Assembly (NCBI RefSeq): GCF_041435335.1
Contig: NZ_CP108430.1
Coordinates: 248,001 to 312,000 of the forward strand
Length of the DNA: 64,000 bases
Direction of reading: 5' to 3'
Source of the DNA: Streptomyces sp. NBC_01283
GTDB taxonomy: Bacteria; Actinomycetota; Actinomycetes; Streptomycetales; Streptomycetaceae
Part shown: positions 45,504 through 55,616 of the stretch, one piece after another
Layout: each line of letters begins with the position of its first letter
Numbering within the stretch: the first letter of the stretch is position 1
Translations under genes and position numbers: made by a program
Notes under the pieces: model-generated
Databases searched by the model: none
The model's input: the letters and a program-made list of their open reading frames with translations, nothing else
Told to the model about the DNA's origin: nothing

Positions 45504-46294
45504 TCATGCGTCCCGTCGGCGGAATGCCGTGCCGGCGAGCAGCAGCAGGACCACGGTGTATCCGCTGACGAGAGCGAGTGATGGCCAGGGGCCGAGGCTG
45601 CCGACCGCCTCCGCGCTCGCGTCCGAGGTCTGGGTCAGCTTCTCCAGCGTGGCCGTCGGCGACAGACCGGCGATCCACCGCTGAGCGTCCCCGAACAGCG
45701 GGCCGAACAAGGAGGGCAGCAACAGCACTCCGATCACCGTGGTGACGGCGCCCGCCGAGTGTCTCACCAGGGTGCCGAGCGCGAGCCCGAGCAGCGCCGC
45801 CACCGAGAACGACGCGGCGATTCCGAACAGCGCGGGCCACGGCTGCCCGGCGGGGTACTTGCCGGAGGGCAGCAGCGCGTCGCCGACGACGTAGGCGAGG
45901 GTGCAGGACAGCAGGGCGAGGCCGTACGTGAGGGCCGCGAGGACCGTCGCCTTGGCGGCCAGGACCGTGGTGCGCCTTGGGTTGGCGGCCAGCGTGGTGC
46001 GGATGGTGCCGCTGCTGTACTCGCCGGTGACGAGGATTGCGCCGGTCACGGCGGCGAGCATCTGGGCGACGACGGTGAGGGTGAGACTGCCGCCGAGCAC
46101 CGTGTCGTCATCCTGAAGGCTGTCGCTCGCCGCCACGAACACAGCGCCCAGGACGGGCACCACGGCCGTGGCGACCGTAGTCCAGATGGTGGAGCGGACG
46201 CTACGGAACTTGATCCCTTCGTATGCGATCTGCTCCGGCAGCGCCGCGCGCGCAGTGCGCGGCGCCGACTCCTTGAACAAGCTGTCCGTCGTGC

Positions 46295-46298
<4 letters not shown>
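45504..46298 (-). CDS. ABC-2 type exporter, permease
   Basis: 264 residues, six hydrophobic helices: IWTTVATAVVPVLGAVFVAA, MLAAVTGAILVTGEYSSGTI (the conserved GEYSSGTIR of ABC-2 permeases), VLAALTYGLALLSCTLAYVV, AASFSVAALLGLALGTLVRH, VTTVIGVLLLPSLFGPLFG and a final helix before RRRDA. Its ATG overlaps the ATPase stop (46295-46298). With the ATPase it forms an exporter, probably for antibiotics or lipids; regulation by the adjacent two-component system is inferred. Confidence 0.9.
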
Positions 46299-47221
<923 letters not shown>

Positions 47222-47297
47222 GTCTGTGACGCTACGGACGGCGTGCGCCTTGGACATCCGCCGCGTGGAGTCGGCCGCTACTCCCGCGGGAGTAGCC

Positions 47298-47966
47298 CTA
47301 GCGTCCGCCGGGCCGCACGAGTCCCGTCTCGTACGCGAGGACCACGAGCTGTGCCCGGTCCCGGGCATCCAGCTTGATCATGGCGCGGCTGACATGGGTC
47401 TTCGCGGTCAGCGGGCTCATGATCAGCTCCCTGCCGATCTGCTCGTTGGTCAGGCCCGCCGCGACCAGCGCCATGACCTCGCGCTCCCGTTCCGTCAGCG
47501 GTGCCAGCCGCTCGGCGCCGGCCGCCTCGGGGGCCTTGAGGCGGGCGAACTCCTCCACCACCGACCGGGTCACCGCCGGCGCCAGCAGGCTCTGCCCGGC
47601 CGCGACTGTGCGGAGCGCATCGCGCAGCTCGTCCGGTTCCAAGTCCTTGATGAGGAACCCCGCCGCTCCGCACCGCAGCGCCTCGAAGACGTACTCGTCC
47701 ACCTGGTACGTGGTCAGCACGACAACTCTGACCTGGTCGAGCGTACGGTCGGCGGCGATGCGGCGGGTGGCCTCGATGCCGTCGATTCCGGGCATGCGGA
47801 TGTCCATGAGGACCACGTCCGGGCGGGTGGTGCGGACCGCTTCGACGGCTTGCAGGCCGTCCGCCGCCTCGGCGACCACGACCAGGTCGTCAGTGAGGTC
47901 GAGCAGTGCGCGGAAACCCGCCCGTACGACGGTCTGGTCGTCGGCGAGCACCACCCGCACGGTCAT
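47298..47966 (-). CDS. LuxR/NarL-type response regulator
   Basis: 222 residues. Receiver domain with acidic pair Asp9-Asp10, phosphoacceptor Asp55 (VVLMDIRMPG), the Thr of VVLTTY and Lys of FLIKD. The C-terminal LuxR helix-turn-helix is LTEREREVMALVAAGLTNEQ IGRELIMSPLTAKTHVSRAM (contiguous). The start overlaps the kinase stop by ATGA, so kinase and regulator are coupled. It probably controls the ABC exporter genes downstream. Confidence 0.94.
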   Translation of the reverse strand: MTVRVVLADDQTVVRAGFRALLDLTDDLVVVAEAADGLQAVEAVRTTRPDVVLMDIRMPGIDGIEATRRIAADRTLDQVRVVVLTTYQVDEYVFEALRCGAAGFLIKDLEPDELRDALRTVAAGQSLLAPAVTRSVVEEFARLKAPEAAGAERLAPLTEREREVMALVAAGLTNEQIGRELIMSPLTAKTHVSRAMIKLDARDRAQLVVLAYETGLVRPGGR

Positions 47967-49153
47967 GAACGGCTCCCCTCACCGGGTGTCGTGTCCATCG
48001 GCAGCTCGGCCCGCACGCGGAAACCCCCTTCGGCCAGCGGCCCGTACTCGATGCTGCCACCGACCGCAGATGCCCGCTCCTCCATGCCGATCAGCCCGAA
48101 CCCGTCCGCGGTTTCCTGGCCGCAGTCCCCCGTGCCGTCGTCCACGACCTCGACGCACAGCCATCGCTCCCATCGGCCGACCGAGACGGCCGTGTGCCGA
48201 GCGTGGGCGTGCTTCACCACGTTGGTGAGTGCTTCCTGCACGATCCGGTAGGCGGCGAGATCGACCATGCGCGGGATGCCGGCCGGATCCCGGACATCCT
48301 GCTGCAGCGTGATCTCGGTCCCGCCGCCCGTGAACGTCTTCACCAGGTCCGGGATCCGGTCGACCCCAGGAGCCGGGGCAGTGCTCTCGCCGCCCGGCTC
48401 GCGCAGCACGGTGACCGTGGCGCGCAGTTCCCGTACGGCCTCCTTGCCCGCGTCACGCACTGTGCGCATGGCTGCTCGTGCCACTTCGGGCTTTCGGTCC
48501 AGGGCGTCCAGGGCGACCCCGGCCTGCACCGTCATGGCCGCCACGGTGTGCGCCACCACATCGTGCAGTTCCCGGGCGATGCGTGTCCGCTCTTCGTGCA
48601 CGCGGCGCGCCGCCTCACGCTCCCGGTCGGCCTCGGCGCGTACAGCTCGCTCCGCGTACCCGGCCAGCAACTGCTGCCGCATGCGCACCACTTCACCCAG
48701 CAGCAGAGGCACGAGCGGCCACACCATCTCCAGGACCGGCAGTCCCTGCGGATTGACCACGTCCTTGCCCACGGCCAGGGCGATCATCCCGGACGCACCC
48801 GCCGCGATCAACGCCACCCATGCAGTACGACGCCGACTGCCGCGGACCGCGACGGTGTACAGCGCGACGATCACCGGCAGGTTCAGCAACTCCCCGATGT
48901 GCCCGTACAGCGCCCAGCCCGCGCACGCGGCTCCCGTCACCGAGGCCACTGCAGCGGGCCACTTCCTGCGCCACATCAGCGCGGACAGAGACAGCGCGAC
49001 CAGCACCCAGGAGAACCAGTCGGCCTGCCGGTACCCGGGCGCGTTCACCGCCAAGTCCGCCCCGGTGAACACTCCGACGACAACCACGACCAGCAGGTCC
49101 GCCCATCGCTGCGGCAGCGCCCGGACACGGGCCTGTAAGTGGTCGAGGGTCAT
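47963..49153 (-). CDS. sensor histidine kinase (HisKA_3 type)
   Basis: 396 residues from MTLDHLQARV, with further open frame upstream that has no support. Four to six membrane helices at 15-155 (LLVVVVVGVFTGADLAV, WFSWVLVALSLSAL, NLPVIVALYTVAV, MVWPLVPLLLGEVV). The dimerisation helix RIARELHDVVAHTVAAM carries phosphorylated His197, and the HATPase domain shows AYRIVQEALTNVVKHA and GFGLIGMEERA. It probably senses membrane stress or a drug, then phosphorylates the response regulator at 47298. Confidence 0.93.
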   Translation of the reverse strand: MTLDHLQARVRALPQRWADLLVVVVVGVFTGADLAVNAPGYRQADWFSWVLVALSLSALMWRRKWPAAVASVTGAACAGWALYGHIGELLNLPVIVALYTVAVRGSRRRTAWVALIAAGASGMIALAVGKDVVNPQGLPVLEMVWPLVPLLLGEVVRMRQQLLAGYAERAVRAEADREREAARRVHEERTRIARELHDVVAHTVAAMTVQAGVALDALDRKPEVARAAMRTVRDAGKEAVRELRATVTVLREPGGESTAPAPGVDRIPDLVKTFTGGGTEITLQQDVRDPAGIPRMVDLAAYRIVQEALTNVVKHAHARHTAVSVGRWERWLCVEVVDDGTGDCGQETADGFGLIGMEERASAVGGSIEYGPLAEGGFRVRAELPMDTTPGEGSRS

Positions 49154-49329
49154 CACGAGTTCACGGTAGGTGCCGCGTGCCGGCCTCGCATACACCGCCG
49201 GGAGTAGCACGACCTGAAGGGGCGATCCCCTCTTGGAGAACCCTGCAGGAGCACCTCGGCGAAAAGATGCGGGACATTCCTGCGCTGTCGGCTCGATCAG
49301 CACCTGGATCGCCCAGTGGTAGCAGGCGC

Positions 49330-50120
49330 CCTGGTGGTAGCCCACTGTTGCTGTCTGTCCGGCGGCGCTGATCTTCGGCGCCTTGGCGGTGCTCCAGGCC
49401 CGTACGCTTCCCGCACGGGCACCGGCCGACCGGGGAATCGAACCCGCATGGCGGGCGGTGACCGCCGACTGGCGCGTCATCGCCGCCAACCGCCCGCTTT
49501 TCCTCTTCGCCGCCGCGATGAGCAGCTCGTACGTGCCGGCCGTCCAGGTTTTCCTCGCGCTTCCGCTGCGCTCCCGCGAACTGTTCGGCGAGCGGACCGG
49601 GCCGGTGACCGGCGCGGCCTTAACCGTATCGGCGCTCGCCGCGCTATCGGGACAGCTGAAGCTCACGGCGTGGGCGAAACGCACCCTGCAGGGGCCGGCC
49701 AAGGGCCATCACCTACGGACTGGTGCTGATGGGAGTGGCGTTCGTGCCGATGCGGCCTGCCCCGCGGGGAGGAACCCTGGGCCTGGCGGCCGGGGTAGTC
49801 GCGCTCGCGCTGAGCGCGGCGCTGCTGGCCTGGGGCGGGGCGCTGCTCTATTTGTTCGAGATGGACACCGCGGTCCGGCTCTCCGGCGACCGGCTCGTGG
49901 CGACGTACTACGGCGCCTGCAACACGGTCTCCGGCATCGCGATCTCGCCGGGCAACCTCGCGGTCGGGGCACTCCTCGACACCGCGATGCGCTGGCTGCC
50001 GTGGGCGGTGCGGGCGGTCACGGGTGTGGTGCGCGCGGGGTTGATGCTGCAGCGGAGCCTTCGCCGCAGTCGCCAGCCCTTGAGCGTGGCCATGGCTTCA
50101 GCGGATCTTGGCGTGGGGTG
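49330..50120 (+). pseudogene. MFS transporter remnant
   Basis: Two overlapping frames together give AALIFGALAVLQARTLPARA, AANRPLFLFAAAMSSSYVPA and LALPLRSRELFGERTGPVTG. After a shift near 49700 they give LMGVAFVPMRPAPRGGTLGL, VATYYGACNTVSGIAISPGN and LAVGALLDTAMRWLPWAVRA. This is the C-terminal half of an efflux MFS protein. The N-terminal helices are not found upstream. Confidence 0.7.
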
Positions 50121-50245
50121 ACCAGCACCTCGACAGCTTCGCGGCAGTCTGTGTTGTAGATCGTCCGGCGGGGTTGGTTTTGCCGATGAGTTCACCGTCC
50201 TCGAACGGTCTACCCAGCGACACGACCGTTCTCGACAGGAGTGCC

Positions 50246-50614
50246 ATGTCCACCATCCAGCCCGTGATCCTGACTGCCGACCAGGACGTTCTGCTCGGCT
50301 TCTATACGAAATTGTTCGGCGCGGAGGAGATCTTCCGGGTACCGGAGGAAGGCCCCACCTTCTACCTCGGCCTACGCATCGGCGACACCGACCTCGGGCT
50401 GGTGGCCAAGGAGAACGCGGGGACCGGGGCAGCACCGCGGATCCTTCTCAGCATCGGTGTCGACGACGTCGATGAGACGCTCGCCCGGGTGCAGGCGCTC
50501 GGCGGCTCGGTCAGCGGAGGCGCCAACGACATGCCGTGGGGACAGCGTGTCGCCCACATCAAGGACCCCGACGGCAACCCGGTGAACCTCACTCAGCCGA
50601 CCCCGGCCCGTTGA
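50246..50614 (+). CDS. VOC-family (glyoxalase-like) protein
   Basis: ATG 50246 follows AGGAGTGCC; 122 residues. Two beta-alpha-beta-beta-beta modules: PVILTADQDVLLGFYTKLFG, GPTFYLGLRIGDTDLGLVAK, and VDDVDETLARVQALGGSVSG, PWGQRVAHIKDPDGNPVNLT. The final DPDGNPVNL motif is the VOC hallmark with a likely metal ligand. It may bind or modify an antibiotic or small metabolite; the ligand is not readable. Confidence 0.88.
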   Translation: MSTIQPVILTADQDVLLGFYTKLFGAEEIFRVPEEGPTFYLGLRIGDTDLGLVAKENAGTGAAPRILLSIGVDDVDETLARVQALGGSVSGGANDMPWGQRVAHIKDPDGNPVNLTQPTPAR

Positions 50615-50639
50615 CGCGGTTCCGGGGGCATGTGCTGAT

Positions 50640-50830
50640 CGTGGGCTACCTGCGGGAGGGGTGACGCCGGCCTTGCGGCAGGCGTCGGCGAAGGCCCGGC
50701 TGCAGTACTGGGCCCCGTGATCGCTGTGGAAAGCGCGCCGACACTCGGCGAACGTCTCGCCGCCCGCGGCTGACCGCAGGGCGGCCTGCCAGATGGCGGG
50801 ACGGTGTAGCCGACCCCGCCCTCGCATCAC
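50640..50830 (-). pseudogene. IS3-type integrase fragment
   Basis: The minus strand reads AIWQAALRSAAGGETFAECR, RAFHSDHGAQYCSRAFADAC and RKAGVTP, the second-Asp block of IS3-family orfB proteins. Nothing of the flanking domains remains. Confidence 0.65.
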
Positions 50831-51712
50831 TGTGCCAACATCAGTTCGGGCAGTGAGGCAGGTCTGCCAGGGGTGGACCCTAACGCACGGGTTCCCGTTC
50901 GACTTGATGGCCAAGGCGCACAGCCACCCGCCATAGGGGAAATTCCGGTTGACCTTCCACGAGGCTCCGGTGAAGCGCGTCATTCCGGCGCTGTACCGCT
51001 TGGCCTTCTTCCACCGAGTCACGTTGGACTCAGAGCCTGCCGACGCCGAACCCGCGTCCGTCGCCGGCTTCCGGAAGGTACCGCCTGCGCGCCGCGTGCG
51101 GCAGCTGCCACCCACCGGAGCCGTGCAGCGTATGCGGCCGCACCTCGCCCGTCGTCCGCCACCTTCGGGCCGGGCCGCTCTGCGAGGCCTGCTACCGGCT
51201 TCTGTGCGCCCGCGCGTGGGAACTGCGGGTGCACCGTGCCGGTCCATCGTGCGGCCCGCGGCGCCACCCCCGAGGTTGTGCCGCAGGGGCGCGCAGGCCC
51301 CGCTGGCCGTCTGCCCGGCGTCAGGATCCGCCCCGGAGGCCCGTTGGCTGAAGTATTGATCATGGGCAGACAGGCCTCTTCTGTTGTTTCGGCCGGGTGG
51401 TTGTCCGGTTTCCGGGTGGTGGAATGCGCCGCTCCCCCCGGGCGGGGCCTGTGGGTGTCCTGGGGCCGGCAACTTGCACATGTGCGAACATCTTCGGTCA
51501 GGTTCGAAAGGGTGCCGGGCATGGGCGGGGGGCATGTGCCGTATCCGTGCCACTGGTGCCACAGCTGCCCGGGGCGGACGTCCGCTGACCGGCGCCCGGA
51601 CCGGGCCGGGTTGGCCGGTAGTGAACCCGGGGGAATGAGTGACTCGGTGTTGTGGTGAGGGCCCAGCGTTCGCGTGCTTGAAGCCGCGACCTTCTCAGAG
51701 AGGGAGACGCTC
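50831..51712. other. decayed sequence, no intact gene
   Basis: Two weak traces only. On the minus strand (about 50880-51080) there is a Trp/Lys/Cys-rich stretch like a small secreted protein tail. On the plus strand (about 51090-51260) there is a Cys-rich CSVCGRTSPVVR...LCEACYRLLCARA zinc-ribbon-like stretch. Neither has a start or a domain I can defend. Confidence 0.35.
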
Positions 51713-54475
51713 ATGGCGTTCCTCAGGCACAAGTCCACGGGGTTCCGCTGCGCAGTGGCGTGCCCGACCGCTCAGGGGTGGTCCGCGATGTTCCTGCGGC
51801 CCTCCAGCGCCGCGGGCATCAGCGAGACAGCCCTGCTCTTCGACGCCCCCACCCACCAGGCGTACGGGAGCCAGTTCGCCGACCTGACGCAATATCAGTA
51901 CCAGGACTTCAAGCTGTACCCGGAGGCGGTGCTGCAACTGCCCGACCACACCGACGGCTCGGCGCAGTACCTGTTCATCACCGGAGCAGACAGCCTGCAC
52001 TACCGGGTGGGCACCGGCGCGATCAAGCGCGAACAGCTACTCATGCGCTCCTACCTGCCCGCCGACTGGCAGAACAACGTCGACGCCCTGCTGCAGGCAC
52101 CCAACTCCCCTGCGAACGTGTGGCGCACGTATGTGTTCAAGGGCAGCCGCGTGATCACCTACAGCTGGGGCAAGGACGTAGACGTCGAGCGCAATGCGCT
52201 GATCACCGAAGGCCCGGACGCGGACGCGCCGGGCTGGGCCCAGCTCCCGGCCGGGTTCCGCTCCGACCTCGATCACGTCATCGCGCTGCCGCCCGCCTCC
52301 GGCGACATACGCCGCTCGCTGCTCATAAAGGCGGACAAGGGCCTCATCCTCAACTGGCGTACCGGCGTGGAGAAGACGGGCACCCTCACCTCCCTGACCA
52401 CGGGCCTGGGCAAACTGCCGGCCCCGTATGCGACGCCGTATCTGCCGGTCTCTGGAACCTACCGGGCCACCAACACCACGCAGAGCATCGAAGCACGCCT
52501 CGACGTCGACGGGGTCGGCACCCTGTCCACCGTCAGCGGCGACCTCTTCACGGTATCGGGCCAGAGCACCACCTACGCCAACTCCTTCCGGTCCACCAGC
52601 GCGGTGGTGCAGTGGACCCCGGACTACATGGTGATCACGGCCAAGAACCTCGTGTGGGCCACCCCGCAACCCGAGATCACCCAGTTGCGGACCCTGATCT
52701 ATTGCGCCGCTGCCGGCCAGCCGCCGCGGACGGCCTCGTGGCTGACCCTGGAGGACGCCAACGGCTACTACCGCTCCCTGTGGAACGACCTGCCCAAGGC
52801 GTCCACGTACTTCCGCACGGTGGACTACGAGGTCGACATCGCGGCCGGGGAGACCGAGATCGTCAGCTACGACACCGCCAAGGCCCCCACCCCGCCCGGA
52901 TACGCGAACCGGGTGCTGACCGTGTCCTCCGCCTTCGGCGAGGCCGGCGTGGAACTGCGCACCACCGGCGGCCGCAACATCATCTCCACCCCGGGGACCG
53001 AATCCAGCCTGCTGTGGTCCAAGGCCGAACTGCACGCGGCGATGGTGGCGAACTTCAGCGGGTACCGCGACGTGCCGCAGTGGAAGGTATGGACGCTGGT
53101 CGCGAACGACTACGCCGACAAACCAGGCATTGCCGGGACCATGTTCGACAGCATCGGCCTGCAACGCCAGGGCATGGCGGTGTTCACCAAGGCAGCCGCT
53201 GTCGGCACCAATGATGATCTGCACACCTACGTGCACGAACTCGGGCACGCCTTCAACCTGCTGCACTCCTTCGGCAAGGACGACGCGGACCCGCCCCAGC
53301 CGCTGGGCCCGCGCGCCGGGTACGGCGACCTGTCGTGGATGTCCTACCCGCACCTGTATCAGGGCGATCCCAGCGTGGCGGGAGACAAGGGCACCGCCGC
53401 GTTCTGGCGCGCCTTCCCGTTCTGCTTCACCGACGACGAGATCCGCCACCTGCGCCACGGCTTCTACCGCGACGTCATCCTGGGCGGCAGCAACTTCACG
53501 GCCGGCGCCGCCAAGGACCACTCGGCCCTGGAACTGGTCGCCCAGCCGCTCACCGACAACTCCGGCCTCGCACTGCAGATAGAAGGGCAAGCCGCCTTCG
53601 CCTACGGCGAGCCGGTCGTCGCCCAGCTCAAGCTGGCCCGCACCGGCAGCCACGGAGATGTCGCCGTCCTGGGCGACCTGGCCCCCTCGGCGGGCAACGT
53701 GAGCGTGGCGATCACCGACCCCTACGGCCACACCCGCCTGTTCCAGCCCCTGACCCGCGAATGCGACCACCACGACACCACCACACTCACCGCGCAGACC
53801 CCGGCCCTCTACACCAGCCTGTACCTCGGCTACGGAGCCGACGGCCTCTACTTCAGCGAACCCGGCCTGTACAAGGTGACGGCCGTCTACCAGGGGCCCG
53901 ACGGTTCCCGGGTGGCCTCCGCCCCGCGCACACTCCGTGTCCGCCAGCCGCTCTCCGCCGCCGACCAGCACCTCGGCGAACTCCTGCTCGGCGACGACCA
54001 AGGCCACCTGCTCACCTTCCTCGGCTCCGACGCACCCCAGTTGCAGTCCGGCAACGACGCCCTGCAGGAAGTCATCGAACGCTACAGCGACCACCCGCTG
54101 GCCGCCCACGCCCGCCTGGCCCGCGGCGCCAACGCCGGCCGCCACTTCCAGCACATCGCCGACGGCCGCCTCACCGTCCGCGAACCCGACATCAAGGAAA
54201 GCGTCCAGCAACTCAGCGCCGCCATCAACGCCTCCACCGGCGACGAGGGCCTGGACAACATCACCCTCAACAAGGCGATGCGCCGCCTCGCCAAGGTCCA
54301 CGCCAAGGACGGAAACCTCCTGGAAGCAGACGCCGTACTCGACAAGATGGTCACCACGTTCCGCGGCAAGGGCCTGCCCGCACCGGTCCAGAAGACCATC
54401 CAGGCGCAGGCAGAGGAGACCCGCGCGACGATCCACCAGGGCAAGACCAGGACTACCCCCCGCAAGAAGAAGTAG
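51713..54475 (+). CDS. large putative metalloprotease with hemopexin-like N-terminal repeats
   Basis: ATG 51713 follows AGAGGGAG; 920 residues. The N-terminal part (to about 250) contains repeated motifs of the kind QYLFITGADSLHYRVGTG, TYVFKGSRVITYSWGKD and SLLIKADKGLILNWRTG, like hemopexin or propeller blades. A middle beta-rich region leads to HELGHAFNLLH (508-518), a HExxHxxNxxH metzincin-type zinc site, with a Met in LSWMSYPHLY about 30 residues later as a possible Met-turn. The C-terminal region is a beta-sandwich then helices with a Lys/Thr/Arg tail. There is no signal peptide, which is odd for a metzincin. The substrate is unknown. Confidence 0.8.
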   Translation: MAFLRHKSTGFRCAVACPTAQGWSAMFLRPSSAAGISETALLFDAPTHQAYGSQFADLTQYQYQDFKLYPEAVLQLPDHTDGSAQYLFITGADSLHYRVGTGAIKREQLLMRSYLPADWQNNVDALLQAPNSPANVWRTYVFKGSRVITYSWGKDVDVERNALITEGPDADAPGWAQLPAGFRSDLDHVIALPPASGDIRRSLLIKADKGLILNWRTGVEKTGTLTSLTTGLGKLPAPYATPYLPVSGTYRATNTTQSIEARLDVDGVGTLSTVSGDLFTVSGQSTTYANSFRSTSAVVQWTPDYMVITAKNLVWATPQPEITQLRTLIYCAAAGQPPRTASWLTLEDANGYYRSLWNDLPKASTYFRTVDYEVDIAAGETEIVSYDTAKAPTPPGYANRVLTVSSAFGEAGVELRTTGGRNIISTPGTESSLLWSKAELHAAMVANFSGYRDVPQWKVWTLVANDYADKPGIAGTMFDSIGLQRQGMAVFTKAAAVGTNDDLHTYVHELGHAFNLLHSFGKDDADPPQPLGPRAGYGDLSWMSYPHLYQGDPSVAGDKGTAAFWRAFPFCFTDDEIRHLRHGFYRDVILGGSNFTAGAAKDHSALELVAQPLTDNSGLALQIEGQAAFAYGEPVVAQLKLARTGSHGDVAVLGDLAPSAGNVSVAITDPYGHTRLFQPLTRECDHHDTTTLTAQTPALYTSLYLGYGADGLYFSEPGLYKVTAVYQGPDGSRVASAPRTLRVRQPLSAADQHLGELLLGDDQGHLLTFLGSDAPQLQSGNDALQEVIERYSDHPLAAHARLARGANAGRHFQHIADGRLTVREPDIKESVQQLSAAINASTGDEGLDNITLNKAMRRLAKVHAKDGNLLEADAVLDKMVTTFRGKGLPAPVQKTIQAQAEETRATIHQGKTRTTPRKKK

Positions 54476-54689
54476 CCCCGGGCACAGGGTCGACATTGAC
54501 GGCTCCCCGGCGCCAACGGCTCGCACCGCGCGAAACGAGAAGGTGTGGAGCGCCCGGGAGATGAGCTGGCCGTGGGCAAGTGCGTCTCGCCCACGGCCAG
54601 CTTGCGCAAGTCGGCCCTTTGGCGAGGCACTTCGAGCGTCCGGATGATGCGCTTATGCCGTCAAAACGCGGCGTCCGGTGGTCGGGGCG

Positions 54690-55003
54690 CGCGGGTTCCC
54701 TTGTGTTCGACGCGCAGAATTCGGGAACCAGCGTGCTTCCGCGTTCGACCTGCTGCGCCTGCCGAAGCCCTTGAGTGTCGAGGATCCCAGCGGCGGTCGG
54801 CCGCCGAGGCGTGGCAAGGAGGCCCGCCTCGCCGACCCGGAGACCTGGCCGGAGCCTCCGTCGTCACGGTGAACGACACGCCCCGCTACGGCAAGGCCAA
54901 GGCCCGCGCTCGGGACCGGCTCCGCCCCGGCTCCAGCAGCGTTCCGCCTGGATCGACCACGACGGCGAGCTCCCCATCATCGAGGGACCCTGATCCGCCT
55001 GAA
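54690..55003 (+). pseudogene. DDE transposase C-terminal remnant (IS701/NF041680-like)
   Basis: In successive frames: ASAFDLLRLPKPLSVEDPS, ARLADPETWPEP, VVTVNDTPRYGKAKARARD and QQRSAWIDHDGELPIIEG. This order matches the end of a transposase group common in Streptomyces. At least two frameshifts are present. Confidence 0.5.
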
Positions 55004-55616
55004 CGGTGCCGTGGGTGTCGACCAGGTCGGCCAGGGGCGGCATCTGGTCGCCGAGATCACCGTCGGCGCCGCCCGGGAACGGGAGCCGGGCGGCCTCCGG
55101 TGCGCTCCGCCCGGCGCCGGCTGGACACCGCCGTGGACGTGCCCGCCTTCGACGCCGCACTGCCGGGATGAGCAGCGCGGCCCCCATACCGGGCTCCTGC
55201 TCGATGAGCCGGTCCGGGGCCAGCGGCCGGGCGACAGTGCCCCCCGGCGCGCCTGGCCTGCCGCCGCTCCTCGTCCGCGATCCAGATACGGGTGCCTCAC
55301 GCCCGTCCCACACGCTGATCGCACGCACCGGCCGCCGCTGCATCCGCGTTCCGCACGGACGGCAGGGTTCAAGACCGGCTCCTGATAAGTGCTTACGGCG
55401 TTCTTCTGCGCCAACGTACAACCCTTCGGCCCCACCACCGGTCTCTTGTTCGCCGACCTCACACGCCACTCGGGACAACTTCCGGTGAACGGCGCGGCGC
55501 CCCCACGCACCACCTGGCCACGCACCCCCGCTTCGGCGACCAGATCGCCGCCTGACCGCACCGCCTTTGCCCCTTCACTCTCATCGACCCTCGGCTCACA
55601 AGGAACCCCAACACCC
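55004..55616. other. no supported gene
   Basis: Open in several frames on both strands without a recognisable domain. It contains the promoter of the FG-GAP gene. Confidence 0.35.

Noticed and set aside
48194..49138. Plus-strand frames of about 300 codons
   Set aside because: Antisense of the histidine kinase; His/Arg/Pro-rich noise.
50880..51260. Traces of a small secreted protein and of a zinc ribbon
   Set aside because: Only single motifs, no starts and frames broken; kept as a note in the intergenic entry.
52037..54526. 829-codon open frame on the minus strand
   Set aside because: It lies opposite the metalloprotease gene; the other strand has family motifs and a ribosome site, and this frame is low-complexity Gly/Val/Arg, typical of GC-rich antisense.
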